A stretch of 64,000 bases of DNA from DASZPL01 sp035550315 (GTDB lineage Bacteria > Actinomycetota > Actinomycetes > JAFAQI01), in the NCBI GenBank assembly GCA_035550315.1, contig DASZPL010000094.1:1-64000 (forward strand). Reading direction: 5' to 3'. Position numbers and translations under genes: made by a program. A model generated the notes under the pieces. The model worked only from the letters and a program-made list of their open reading frames with translations. It searched no databases and had not been told where the DNA came from. Positions 16,622 through 25,861 of the stretch are shown one piece after another (positions within the stretch are counted from its first letter, which is position 1; each line of letters opens with the position of its first letter).

Positions 16622-19324
16622 CTAATGCGCGGCGTCGTCCCAGGTGCGGCCAAAACCGACCGAGACGTCCATCGGGACATCGAGCTGATAGGCGGCACCC
16701 ATCTCGCGACAGACGAGTTCCTCGACCACCTCGCGCTCCCCCGGCGCCACCTCGAGCACGAGCTCGTCATGCACCTGCAGCAGCAACCGCGACTTCAACG
16801 ATTCCGCGGCGAGCGCCGCGCGGACTCGCAGCATCGCGACCTTGATGATGTCGGCCGCCGAGCCCTGGATCGGCGCATTCAATGCCATCCGCTCCGCCAT
16901 CGCGCGCCGCTGCCCGTTGTCGCTGGTCAGGTCCGGAAGGTAGCGCCGACGACCGAGGATGGTCTCGGTGTAACCGTCCGTCCGCGCCCGGTCCACGACG
17001 CCCGCGAGGTAGTCGCGCACCCCGCCGAACCGCTCGAAATATGCGTCCATCTGCGCGCGCGCTTCTTCCGGCGTAATCGTCAGCTGCTGCGCCAAGCCGT
17101 ACGCCGAGAGCCCGTAGGCAAGGCCGTACGACATGGCTTTGATGCGGCGCCGCTGCTCGGGAGCAACCTGGTCGATCGGGATGCCGAACGCGGTGGCGGC
17201 CACGAAGCTGTGCAGGTCCTCGCCGGAGGTGAACGCCTCGATCAGTCCGGCGTCGCCGGACAGGTGCGCCATGATCCGCATCTCGATCTGCGAGTAGTCG
17301 GCCGTCATCAACGCCTCGTAGCCGTCGCCGACCACAAACGCCTTGCGGATCTCCCGGCCTTCCAACGACCGCACAGGGATGTTCTGCAGGTTGGGGTCGG
17401 TGCTCGACAGCCGGCCGGTGGCCGCGACGGTCTGGTTGAACGTGGTGTGGACCCGGCCCGCCTCGTCGACCATCGGGATCAGCGAGTCGACCACGGTCTT
17501 CAGCCGGGCGACGTCGCGGTGCCGCAGCAGGTGCTCGAGGAACGGGTGCTCGGTCTTTGCGTAGAGGTCGGCGAGCGCGTCGGCGTCGGTGGTGTAGCCG
17601 GTCTTGATCCGCTTGGTCTTCGGCAGGTCGAGCTCGACGAACAGCACCTCCTGCAGCTGCTTCGGCGACCCGAGGTTCACCTCGCGGCCGATGACGGCGT
17701 ACGCCTGGTCGGCCGCCCGCTTCACCTCGCCGGCGAACCGCGCCTCCAGCTCGGCCAGCCATTCGAGGTCGGCGCCGATCCCCGCGCGTTCCATCTCGGC
17801 GAGTAGCGCGGTCAGCGGCAGCTCGACCTCGTCGAGCAGCCGGCGGCCGCCGCGCTCGTCGAGTGCCTGGTCGAGCGCGTCGGCGAGGTCGGCGATGGCG
17901 TGCGCGCGCACCATGTCTGCCTGCGCGGCGTCCTCCTCGACCGACCCGTCGAGTGACAGCTGGCCCTCCTCGGCGGCCTCCGGTCGCAGGCTGCGGTGCA
18001 AGTACCGGATGACCAGGTCGCCGAGGTCGAAGGACCGCTGACCGGGAAGGGCGAGGTACGCCGCAAGGGCCGTGTCGCTGGTGACGCCGACGACCTCCCA
18101 GCCGCGGTCGGCGGCGGCGAGCAGCGCGGCCTTGACGTCGTGGAACGCCTTCGGCGCCGTGGGGTCGGCGAGCCAGGCGGCGAGGGCCTGCTCGTCGTCG
18201 GCGGTGAGCTGCTCCGGATCGAGGAAGGCCGCGCAGCCGTCGGCGGTCGCGATCGCCAGCCCGGTCACGACGCCGTGGCCGCGTCCCGACGTACCGGTGA
18301 TCGCCACGCCGGAGCGCGCACCGCTGCGGGCGTGCTCCTGCAGCCACTGCGGCACGTCACCGGGACCGAGCACCCGGCCGTCGACGTCGAACCCGGCGTC
18401 GTCCGGCGCAGCCTCGCCTTCCATCCCCCAGTTGGCCTGCAGCCGCTCGCGCAGCACCCGGAACTGCAAGGTGTCGAAGAGGGTGTGCACGGCGTTGCGG
18501 TCCCACTGCCCCAGCTGCAGCTCGCTCGGTGTGACGTCGAGCGGGACGTCGCGGCGCAGCTCGGTGAGCTGGCGGTTGCGCAGCACGCCGGCCAGATGGT
18601 CGCGCAGCGCGCCGCCTGCCTTTCCCGGGACTTCGTCGACCCGGTCGACGAGCGCCGCCAGCGAACCGAAGTCGCGGATCCACTTCGACGCGGTCTTCTC
18701 GCCCACCCCGGGGATCGACGGCAGGTTGTCGCTCGGGTCACCTCGGATCGCGGCGAAGTCGGGGTATTGCGCCGGCGTGAGGCCGTACTTCTCGGCGACC
18801 ACCGCGGGAGTGAACCGGGTCATGTCACTGATCCCGCGCCGGGTCATCAGCACGGTGATCCGGTCATCGACGAGTTGCAGCACGTCGCGGTCGCCGGTGA
18901 CGATGAGCACGTCCATCCCCTGCTCGGCGGCCTGCGTGGCCAACGTCGCGATCACGTCGTCGGCTTCGTAGCCCTCGGCCTGCAGGCTGCGGATGGTGAG
19001 CGCGTCGAGGACCTCGCGGATCAGGCCGAACTGGCTGGTCAGGTCGCTGGGCGTCTCCTTGCGGGTGGCTTTGTAGTCGGCGTACGTCTCGGAGCGGAAC
19101 GTCTTGCGGCTCACGTCGAAGGCGACGGCGACGTGCGTCGGCGCCTCGTCCCGCAGCGCGTTGATCAGCATCGAGGTGAAGCCGTAGACCGCATTGGTCG
19201 GCTGCCCGGTCGTGGTGGAGAAGTTCTCGACCGGCAATGCGAAGAAGGCGCGATAGGCGAGCGAGTGGCCGTCGAGAAGGAGCAGCCGCGGCCGGTCGGT
19301 CCCGGCGGTGGCGGCTGCGGGCAT
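16622..19324 (-). CDS. polA: DNA polymerase I
   Basis: A 900-residue repair/replication polymerase that removes RNA primers and fills gaps. The N-terminal 5' nuclease domain (about 1-300) has LLLLDGHSLAYRAFFAL and the Asp cluster GYEADDVIATL/TGDRDVLQL. The middle exonuclease-like domain lacks the catalytic DxE (GVAITGTSGRG in its place), so proofreading is probably lost, as in other actinobacterial Pol I. The polymerase domain has motif A DYSQIEMRIMAH, motif B RRRIKAMSYGLAYG and motif C LLLQVHDELVLEV. The ATG at 19322-19324 is chosen because a TACGAT -10 hexamer ends 7 nt upstream; an ATG at 19333 would overlap that hexamer. Confidence 0.95.
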   Translation of the reverse strand: MPAAATAGTDRPRLLLLDGHSLAYRAFFALPVENFSTTTGQPTNAVYGFTSMLINALRDEAPTHVAVAFDVSRKTFRSETYADYKATRKETPSDLTSQFGLIREVLDALTIRSLQAEGYEADDVIATLATQAAEQGMDVLIVTGDRDVLQLVDDRITVLMTRRGISDMTRFTPAVVAEKYGLTPAQYPDFAAIRGDPSDNLPSIPGVGEKTASKWIRDFGSLAALVDRVDEVPGKAGGALRDHLAGVLRNRQLTELRRDVPLDVTPSELQLGQWDRNAVHTLFDTLQFRVLRERLQANWGMEGEAAPDDAGFDVDGRVLGPGDVPQWLQEHARSGARSGVAITGTSGRGHGVVTGLAIATADGCAAFLDPEQLTADDEQALAAWLADPTAPKAFHDVKAALLAAADRGWEVVGVTSDTALAAYLALPGQRSFDLGDLVIRYLHRSLRPEAAEEGQLSLDGSVEEDAAQADMVRAHAIADLADALDQALDERGGRRLLDEVELPLTALLAEMERAGIGADLEWLAELEARFAGEVKRAADQAYAVIGREVNLGSPKQLQEVLFVELDLPKTKRIKTGYTTDADALADLYAKTEHPFLEHLLRHRDVARLKTVVDSLIPMVDEAGRVHTTFNQTVAATGRLSSTDPNLQNIPVRSLEGREIRKAFVVGDGYEALMTADYSQIEMRIMAHLSGDAGLIEAFTSGEDLHSFVAATAFGIPIDQVAPEQRRRIKAMSYGLAYGLSAYGLAQQLTITPEEARAQMDAYFERFGGVRDYLAGVVDRARTDGYTETILGRRRYLPDLTSDNGQRRAMAERMALNAPIQGSAADIIKVAMLRVRAALAAESLKSRLLLQVHDELVLEVAPGEREVVEELVCREMGAAYQLDVPMDVSVGFGRTWDDAAH

Positions 19325-19331
19325 GCCTCGC

Positions 19332-19341
19332 ATCGTAATGT
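19332..19341. promoter_or_regulatory. Overlapping divergent -10 boxes for polA and the thioesterase gene
   Basis: TACGAT on the minus strand (19337-19332) lies 7 nt from the polA ATG. TAATGT on the plus strand (19336-19341) lies 6 nt from the ATG at 19348. The two hexamers share two base pairs, and the two start codons are only 23 bp apart, so RNA polymerase should not be able to occupy both at once. Confidence 0.5.
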
Positions 19342-19347
19342 CGCGGC

Positions 19348-19743
19348 ATGACGCTGCCAGCCGGGATGGACCCTGTCGGGGAACTGCCGCGCCGGATGGG
19401 GATCGAGTTTCTCGAAGCCTCACCGGAGCGCGTGGTCGCACGGATGCCGGTCGAGGGAAACCGGCAGCCCTACGGCCTGCTGCACGGCGGCGCGTCCTGC
19501 GTGCTGGCGGAGTCGGTCGGCTCGATCGGCGCCGCGCTGCACGCCGGGGAGGGACGGATCGCGGTCGGCGTCGACATCAACGCGACGCACCACCGCTCGG
19601 CGACCAGCGGCCACGTCACCGCGGTGGCGACGCCGCTGCATCTCGGCCGGTCGGCGGCGACCTACGAGATCGTGATCACCGACGACAACGACCGCCGGAT
19701 CTGCACCGCCCGGCTGACCGCGCTGCTCCGCGACGCCCGCTGA
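19348..19743 (+). CDS. PaaI-family hotdog thioesterase
   Basis: A 131-residue hotdog-fold acyl-CoA thioesterase of the PaaI/YdiI group. The signature RQPYGLLHGGASCVLAESVGS contains the HGG turn and the catalytic Glu/Asp position after it; VGVDINATHHRSA is the conserved strand. The length is normal. Such enzymes hydrolyse aryl- or acyl-CoAs; the substrate is unassigned, and menaquinone synthesis (DHNA-CoA) or phenylacetate metabolism are possibilities. It is divergent from polA through a shared promoter and convergent with the GNAT gene (3-nt gap). Confidence 0.9.
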   Translation: MTLPAGMDPVGELPRRMGIEFLEASPERVVARMPVEGNRQPYGLLHGGASCVLAESVGSIGAALHAGEGRIAVGVDINATHHRSATSGHVTAVATPLHLGRSAATYEIVITDDNDRRICTARLTALLRDAR

Positions 19744-19746
19744 CCG

Positions 19747-20361
19747 TTAGGAGGACGCCCGCTCCGGCGGCGCTTCGCCGGCACGGCGGGCGGGCTGTGG
19801 CGGCACGCTGCGCAGCAACCGGGTACGCCGGCGCACCGCCTCGGCGAACGGCGCGACCGGCCGGTCGCCGTTCACCCGGCGCCGCAGCACGGTGACCGGC
19901 GCGATCCGGTGGACGAACGCCGGGGCGAAACCAAGCCGCGCGTAGAACCGGTGGGCGTCGCGCAATGACGGATAAACCGAGACGGCAAGGTGATCGATCC
20001 GGCGTTCCTCGGCGAACTCCGCGGCCGCGATCAGCAGCGCATGGCCCACGCCCCGATGCCGTTCGCGACGCCCGACGACGAGCTGCGACACCTGCACCAT
20101 CCGCGCGTCGGACAACGGGTCCGGCTGGATGATCCGCAACACCACCATGCCGGCCGGGACCTGCTCGGCGCAGGCCAGGATGACGCGACAAGCCGGGTCC
20201 GACAGCACGGCGAGCAGCCGGGCGCCGACGTCGAACCCGATCAGCGGGTTCACCGCACGCTCGGCGCGGCCACCGACCTGGTCGAGTTCTTCGCAGAGCG
20301 CGCGCAGCGTCGGCAGGTCGCTGGCTTCGGCGGGACGAGTGGTGATGGGTGATCGCGCCAC
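19747..20361 (-). CDS. GNAT-family N-acetyltransferase
   Basis: A 204-residue acetyltransferase. The acetyl-CoA-binding motif A lies around RRERHRGVGHALLIAAAEFA, preceded by strand VSQLVVG and followed by DHLAVSVYPSLRDAHRFYARLGFAP. A basic Arg/Pro-rich tail follows residue 160. The substrate is unknown. The GTG at 20359-20361 has GAGGCGGC just upstream and the domain begins directly after it; upstream in-frame codons are low-complexity leader. It is convergent with the thioesterase gene. Confidence 0.82.
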   Translation of the reverse strand: MARSPITTRPAEASDLPTLRALCEELDQVGGRAERAVNPLIGFDVGARLLAVLSDPACRVILACAEQVPAGMVVLRIIQPDPLSDARMVQVSQLVVGRRERHRGVGHALLIAAAEFAEERRIDHLAVSVYPSLRDAHRFYARLGFAPAFVHRIAPVTVLRRRVNGDRPVAPFAEAVRRRTRLLRSVPPQPARRAGEAPPERASS

Positions 20362-20646
20362 GCCGCCTCGCTTCGCCGGTGAAGGAGCCGGGCGATGCCG
20401 CCCGTCGGCCCGAACAGTAACGCCCGGGCGACACCTCGTCACCCGTGTCGGCAGACCTGTGATCCGATCGGCACACAGATGACCGGTTTCGTCCGTTCCG
20501 TCTCGGCAAAGTCGGCGGCAACGGTGAGCGAACAGCCGTTGACCGAGTTCTGCACGGGTGACTAGCGTGGCGCCTCAAGCCCGGCACCGAGTAGACAACG
20601 TCCGCGCGCGGGGAAGGCGCGGATGGACCCAAAGGTGCCGGGCCCC
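20362..20646. other. 285-bp intergenic region between GNAT and liv genes
   Basis: The half next to the GNAT gene is rich in short inverted GC stems (around 20362-20450, in the GNAT transcript direction) but matches no riboswitch class I know. At 20539-20568, TTGACC and TAGCGT separated by 18 nt form a plus-strand promoter-like pair with no plus-strand gene downstream. The nested hairpin at 20579-20643 follows livF. No convincing ORF is present. Confidence 0.4.
20579..20643 (-). terminator. Nested hairpin after livF, likely liv operon terminator
   Basis: Outer 10-bp arms GCCCGGCACC (20579-20588) and GGTGCCGGGC (20634-20643) enclose a second 7-bp stem TCCGCGC/GCGCGGA (20601-20607 and 20617-20623). 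It begins 3 nt past the livF stop. No U-tract follows. It could also be a structured small RNA read from the promoter-like pair at 20539 on the plus strand. Confidence 0.45.
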
Positions 20647-21385
<739 letters not shown>

Positions 21386-21402
<17 letters not shown>

Positions 21403-22258
21403 CGGCGTCCTCGTCGTCGGCCGCGGTGCCGAGGTAGGCCTCGACCACCGCCGGGTCTCGCTGCACCTGTTCGGGCGTGCCGGTCGCGATGACTCGGCCG
21501 AAGTTCAGCACGACCACCCGGGTCGCCACCGACATCACCAATCGCATGTCGTGCTCGATCAGCAAGACGCTCGCGCCGGTCTCGGTGTTGATCCGCCGGA
21601 TCAGCCGCTCCAAGTCGTTCTTCTCAGCCGGGTTGGTCCCCGCTGCCGGCTCGTCGAGCAGCAGCACGGTCGGGGTCGTGGCCAGCGCACGCGCGATCTC
21701 CAGCCGGCGCTGCTCGCCGTACGACAGCGAGGCGGCGAGCGCGTCGTGCCGGCCGGCCAGCCCGACGAAGTCGATCAGCTCGAGGGCGCGCTGCGTGGCA
21801 CCGCGTTCTTCGCGCCGCATCCACGGCAGGCCCAGCATGACGCTGATCGGGCCGGCGTTGCCCCGCGAGTCGCAACCCACCTTGACGTTCTCGAGGACGG
21901 TCAACGCGTTGAACAACCGAATGTTCTGGAACGTCCGGGCAATGCCCAACCGAGTGACGACGTGCGGCTTGCGGCCGGTGAGCGAGACCCGTTCGTCACG
22001 GTTGGGATGCAGCCAGATCGTCCCCGCCTGCGGTTGATAGACGCCGGTCAGGCAGTTGAACAACGACGTCTTGCCCGCGCCGTTGGGGCCGATGACCGCG
22101 AGCACCTCGCCGCGCGGCGCCTGCACATTGACGTCGGCCAGGCTGGTGACTCCCCCGAAGCGCAGCGTGACGTCGTTGATCGAGATCACCGGATCGACGA
22201 CGTCCATCGCGGCGCTCGACGCCGGTGGCGGCCCGGGCACCGTCGGCGGCGCGGTCAC
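21386..22258 (-). CDS. livG: Branched-chain amino acid ABC transporter ATPase LivG
   Basis: A 290-residue ATPase. It has Walker A GPNGAGKTSLFNCLTGVY, signature LSYGEQRRLEIARALAT and Walker B VLLLDEPAAGTNP, followed by LLIEHDMRLVMSV carrying the switch His. The FQNIRLFNALTVLENV segment is typical of LivG. An extra N-terminal stretch of about 25 residues is Pro-rich. The GTG start overlaps the livM stop by GTGA (22255-22258), so it is translationally coupled. Confidence 0.95.
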
Positions 22259-23580
22259 GCGACTTCTTTCGGCAGGCCGAGCGCGTCGGCCTCACCAATG
22301 CCGTGCTCGGCCTGGCGGATCTCGAGGCTGCGCCGCCGGGACGGCAGCATGCCCTGCGGCCGGAAGATCATCATCAGGATGATCAGCAGGCCGAAGTAGA
22401 TGAACCGGTCCGACACCGGCACCACGTTGCGGAGGTATTCGGGCAGCCACTCGAGGAACGCGGCACCGATCAGCACGCCCCACATCGAGCCCATGCCGCC
22501 GAAGATGACCAGCACCAACACCAGGATGCTCTGCTGCAGCACGAAGTTCGAGTCGGTGATGAAACCGACGTTCGCGGCGTACAGCACGCCGGCGAAACCG
22601 GAGGTCGAGGCGCCGATCGCGAACGCCAAGATCTTGTAGCGCACCGTCGGGACGCCGGTCGCCGCCGCCGCGACCTCGTCCTCGCGGATCGCGGCCCACG
22701 CGCGCCCGACCCGCGAATTCTCGAGCCGCCGGAACAGGAAGAAGACGATGATCACGAAGACCAGCAGCACCCAGTAGTAGGGCAGCTGGCTGTTGCCCCA
22801 GGTGTAGTGGAGTGGACCTATGTGCACCGAGAAGTGCGGGATGTTGAACGCCCCGCTGTCGCCGCCGGTGACGTCGGTCTTGTTGCGGGCGAAGCTGTAG
22901 GCGATCTCACCGAATCCCAGCGTGACGATGGCGAGGTAGTCGCCGCGCAGCCGCAGCGTCGGAGCGCCGAGGATCACGCCGGCGATCAGCGCCGCGATGA
23001 TTGCCAGCGGCAGGATCCAGAACGGGTTCAGCAGGAACGGCGGCTGCACCGGCAGCCGGCCGGTGAAGTACGCCGTGGTGTAGCTCCCGACCGCGAAGAA
23101 CGCGATGTAGCCGAGGTCGAGCAGGCCGGCGAAGCCGACCACGACGTTGAGGCCCAGCGACAGCAGCACGAAGACGCCGATGACCGGCACGAGCACCGTC
23201 TGCCAGTGGAAGTTCAGGAACGGCGGCACGGCTACCGCAAAGGTGAGCGCCAGCAGCACCGGGATGGCGCGTGACAGCCGGTTGTCGGTGACGGGAGCGC
23301 TGCGCTCGCGCACCGCCGACCATCCCGCGCGGCCGGCGGCGGACAGGCTCCCCCAATGCCGGCGGAGCAGCTCGGTCGCTACCCAGAAGCCGATCCCGAC
23401 GATGACGAACGGGATCACCCGGGGTCGCAGCAGCGAGTGCCGAAAGCCGTACGACGGAGCCGATGACGTCCCGTCCGGCCCGCTGATCAGCGCGATCACC
23501 AAGAAGAACGCGACCGAAGCGCCGAGCCGCCGGATTGCTCCCTCGGGCAGCCGCGCCAGCCAGTCGCGCACCCGTGTCAT
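22255..23580 (-). CDS. livM: Branched-chain amino acid ABC transporter permease LivM
   Basis: A 441-residue permease, longer than many LivM proteins because of additional N-terminal membrane segments (about 19-34 and 52-70). The LivM core follows from about residue 115, with the conserved GYIAFFAVGSYTTAYF and LRLRGDYLAIVTLGFGEI motifs; the conserved cytoplasmic Glu/Gly loop lies near WAAIREDEVAAAATGV. The ATG at 23578-23580 overlaps the livH stop (ATGA), which decides the start over in-frame codons further upstream. It pairs with LivH in the membrane. Confidence 0.94.
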   Translation of the reverse strand: MTRVRDWLARLPEGAIRRLGASVAFFLVIALISGPDGTSSAPSYGFRHSLLRPRVIPFVIVGIGFWVATELLRRHWGSLSAAGRAGWSAVRERSAPVTDNRLSRAIPVLLALTFAVAVPPFLNFHWQTVLVPVIGVFVLLSLGLNVVVGFAGLLDLGYIAFFAVGSYTTAYFTGRLPVQPPFLLNPFWILPLAIIAALIAGVILGAPTLRLRGDYLAIVTLGFGEIAYSFARNKTDVTGGDSGAFNIPHFSVHIGPLHYTWGNSQLPYYWVLLVFVIIVFFLFRRLENSRVGRAWAAIREDEVAAAATGVPTVRYKILAFAIGASTSGFAGVLYAANVGFITDSNFVLQQSILVLVLVIFGGMGSMWGVLIGAAFLEWLPEYLRNVVPVSDRFIYFGLLIILMMIFRPQGMLPSRRRSLEIRQAEHGIGEADALGLPKEVA

Positions 23581-24503
23581 GCGGCCCGCCCCAGGCTCTC
23601 GCCGAACAGCCCGGTGGGCTTCACCATCAACACCAGCACGAGCACCAGGAACGCGATCGTGTCGGACCACTCGGTCTGGATGCAGGACACGCCGAGGGCT
23701 TCGATGACCCCCAGCAACAACCCGCCGACCACGGCGCCACGGATGTTGCCGATGCCGCCGAGCACCGCTGCCGTGAATGCCTTCAGGCCCGGGAAGAAGC
23801 CCATGTTGAACTGCACGTTGTACGCGACGCCGTAGAGAAAGCCGCCGGCGCCGCCGAGCAGGCCGCCGAGCACGAACGTCGCGACGATGATCCGCTCGAC
23901 GTTGACCCCCATCAGGCTGGCGGTCTCGGCGTCCTGGGCGACCGCTCGGATCCCCTGCCCGAGCCGGGTCTTAGCGATCACCCGGTCGACGATCAGGTAG
24001 AAGCCGAGGGCGACGCACACGATGATCACGTAGGTGTTGAGCACCGGCGCGCCGAAAATGTGGAACAGCGCGTGCTCCTGGTAGAGCTGCGGCACCGAGA
24101 TCGGGTTGCTGCCGAACTCTTTACCCGCGAGGTTCAACGCGAAGAACGACGCACCGATGGCACTGATCAGGAAGGCCAGCGGCGGCGCGCCGCGGCGTCG
24201 TAGCGGGCGATAGGCCACCCGCTCGAGGACGAAGGCGGCGATGCCACCGACCACCGCGCCGGCGGCGATGCCGAGCGCGATGTAACCGACGCTCGCCCAG
24301 CCGGACGGCGTACTCGAGCCGACGACCGCTTGCACCGCAAACAGGCCGCCGAACGCGCCGCTCATGAAGACTTCGCTGTGCGCGAAGTTGATCAGCTGGA
24401 GGACGCCGTAGACGAGGGTGTAGCCGAGCGCGACGAGCGCGTACACCGAACCGTTCTCGATGCCGCTGACGAACAGCGGCCAGAAGTTGTGCTGGAAGCA
24501 CAT
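23577..24503 (-). CDS. livH: Branched-chain amino acid ABC transporter permease LivH
   Basis: A 308-residue inner-membrane permease with about eight hydrophobic segments. The hallmarks are the N-terminal GIENGSVYALVALGYTLVYG, INFAHSEVFMSGAF and the coupling-loop segment RAVAQDAETASLMGVN. The length is normal. It is separated from livK by 87 nt containing a strong hairpin, so its expression is probably lower than that of the binding protein. Confidence 0.95.
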   Translation of the reverse strand: MCFQHNFWPLFVSGIENGSVYALVALGYTLVYGVLQLINFAHSEVFMSGAFGGLFAVQAVVGSSTPSGWASVGYIALGIAAGAVVGGIAAFVLERVAYRPLRRRGAPPLAFLISAIGASFFALNLAGKEFGSNPISVPQLYQEHALFHIFGAPVLNTYVIIVCVALGFYLIVDRVIAKTRLGQGIRAVAQDAETASLMGVNVERIIVATFVLGGLLGGAGGFLYGVAYNVQFNMGFFPGLKAFTAAVLGGIGNIRGAVVGGLLLGVIEALGVSCIQTEWSDTIAFLVLVLVLMVKPTGLFGESLGRAA

Positions 24504-24539
24504 CGGCGAGTGTCGTCCTTCAGTTGTTTCGCGAGGCAG

Positions 24540-24581
24540 CGCCGCTGCGGGCGGGGGCAGTGCGCCCCGCCCGCAGCGGCG
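24540..24581 (-). terminator. Strong intra-operon hairpin between livK and livH
   Basis: Perfect 17-bp GC-rich arms CGCCGCTGCGGGCGGGG (24540-24556) and reverse complement (24565-24581) with an 8-nt loop, starting 9 nt after the livK stop. It would act as a partial terminator and/or protect the livK message from 3' decay, giving more binding protein than permease. The role is inferred from position. Confidence 0.65.
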
Positions 24582-24590
24582 GTCAGCCTG

Positions 24591-25760
24591 TCAGACCAAG
24601 CTGTTGATCGGACCGAGGTAGACGATCTGGCCGTTCTTGACCTGGTAGAGGTACACCGTGGTCGTGGCCAGTTCGTGGTTCGAGCCGAACTGGATGGTCT
24701 TGGTGATGCCTTGGTAGTTGACCTTCGAGACCGCCGTCACCAGCGCTTGCCGGGTCACGTTCGACCCGAGCGTCTTCATCGCGGCAATGACCGCGTTGGT
24801 GGCGTCGAACGCCTCGGCGGAGTAGGTGCCGGCGTCCTGGTGGAACGCCGCCTTGTAGGCCGTGAAGAACGACTTGGCCTTCGACGGGTCGGAGCACGGG
24901 CAGGTGAAGTAGGCACCTTCGGCCGCACTCTTGCCGGCGAGCTTGACGAAGTTCGGGTCCTTCACACCATCGTCTGACATGAAGATGCCGGTGTAGCCGG
25001 CCGAGCGCAGCGCCTTCGCCAGCGGGCCGCCGTCGGCGTAGTAGCCGCTGTAGTAGACCGCGTCGGCGCCGGACTGCTTGACCTTCGCGGCCTCCGGGCC
25101 GGGCTTCGTGCCCTGCGGCAGGCCGTCGTGGATCACCGTCACGCCGAGCTTCTGCAGGTCCGTGTCGAGCTCCTTGGCGAGGCCTTGGCCGTACGCCTCG
25201 GCGTCGTCGATCGAGTAGACCTTCTTCACGTTGAGCTTCTTGGCCAGGTACTGCGCGGCGCCCGCGCCCTGCGAGCTGTCGGTGGCGACCGTGCGGTAGA
25301 AGGTCGTGAAGCCGTTGCTCGGGTCGGTCAACGTCGGCAGCGTGGCCGATGCGGTGACGGACACCAGGTTCGCGTTCGCGAAGTTCTGCTCGCTGGCTTG
25401 CGTGGCGCCCGAGAACGCCGGGCCGATGACCGCGACCACGTTGCTGTCGCTGACGATGCTGGCGGACGCCGGCTGCGCCGCCTGCGGCGTGCCCTGGTCG
25501 TCAACGCCCTTGTAGACCAGCTTGAACGGCAGCCCGCCGGTCTGGTTGGCCTGGTCGATCGCCAGCTTGGCACCATCGCAGATGTTGATGCCGAGCGCTG
25601 CGTTGTCGCCGGTCAACGGGCCTTGGCACGCAAGTGTGTAACTCTTCGAGCTGCTGGACGACGACGAACTCCCGCCGCTAGAGCCGCTGCCGCACGCTGC
25701 GGCGACTATCGCCGCAACTGCCAGCGGCGCAGCCAGTCGAACCGTTCGACCGGTGTGCAT
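24591..25760 (-). CDS. Branched-chain amino acid ABC transporter substrate-binding lipoprotein
   Basis: A 389-residue periplasmic-binding-protein-like type 1 lipoprotein. It has signal peptide and lipobox VAAAC at residues 19-23, then a striking Gly/Ser linker with a run of eight Ser. The mature domain opens with LACQGPLTGDNAALG and has the family's ligand-binding strands (VVAVIGPAFSGATQA, YYSGYYADGGPLAKAL, AYFTCPCSDPSKA). A CPC pair near residue 290 is unusual and may form a disulfide. It heads livKHMGF, and GGAGGGAG precedes the ATG. It could bind Leu/Ile/Val or another small molecule, since HAAT specificity is broad. Confidence 0.92.
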   Translation of the reverse strand: MHTGRTVRLAAPLAVAAIVAAACGSGSSGGSSSSSSSSKSYTLACQGPLTGDNAALGINICDGAKLAIDQANQTGGLPFKLVYKGVDDQGTPQAAQPASASIVSDSNVVAVIGPAFSGATQASEQNFANANLVSVTASATLPTLTDPSNGFTTFYRTVATDSSQGAGAAQYLAKKLNVKKVYSIDDAEAYGQGLAKELDTDLQKLGVTVIHDGLPQGTKPGPEAAKVKQSGADAVYYSGYYADGGPLAKALRSAGYTGIFMSDDGVKDPNFVKLAGKSAAEGAYFTCPCSDPSKAKSFFTAYKAAFHQDAGTYSAEAFDATNAVIAAMKTLGSNVTRQALVTAVSKVNYQGITKTIQFGSNHELATTTVYLYQVKNGQIVYLGPINSLV

Positions 25761-25861
25761 CTATCTGCTCCCTCCGTTGCCATCGCTGAGGCATTCGGTG
25801 GAAACCTAGCGCCGGAACGGCAAAACGACGAGAAACCCTGCCGTCGTTGCCAGGTCGTTAC

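Noticed and set aside
19325..19441. 36-39 residue N-terminal extension of polA
   Set aside because: It would overlap the divergent thioesterase gene and its promoter; polymerase I homology begins after the ATG at 19324.
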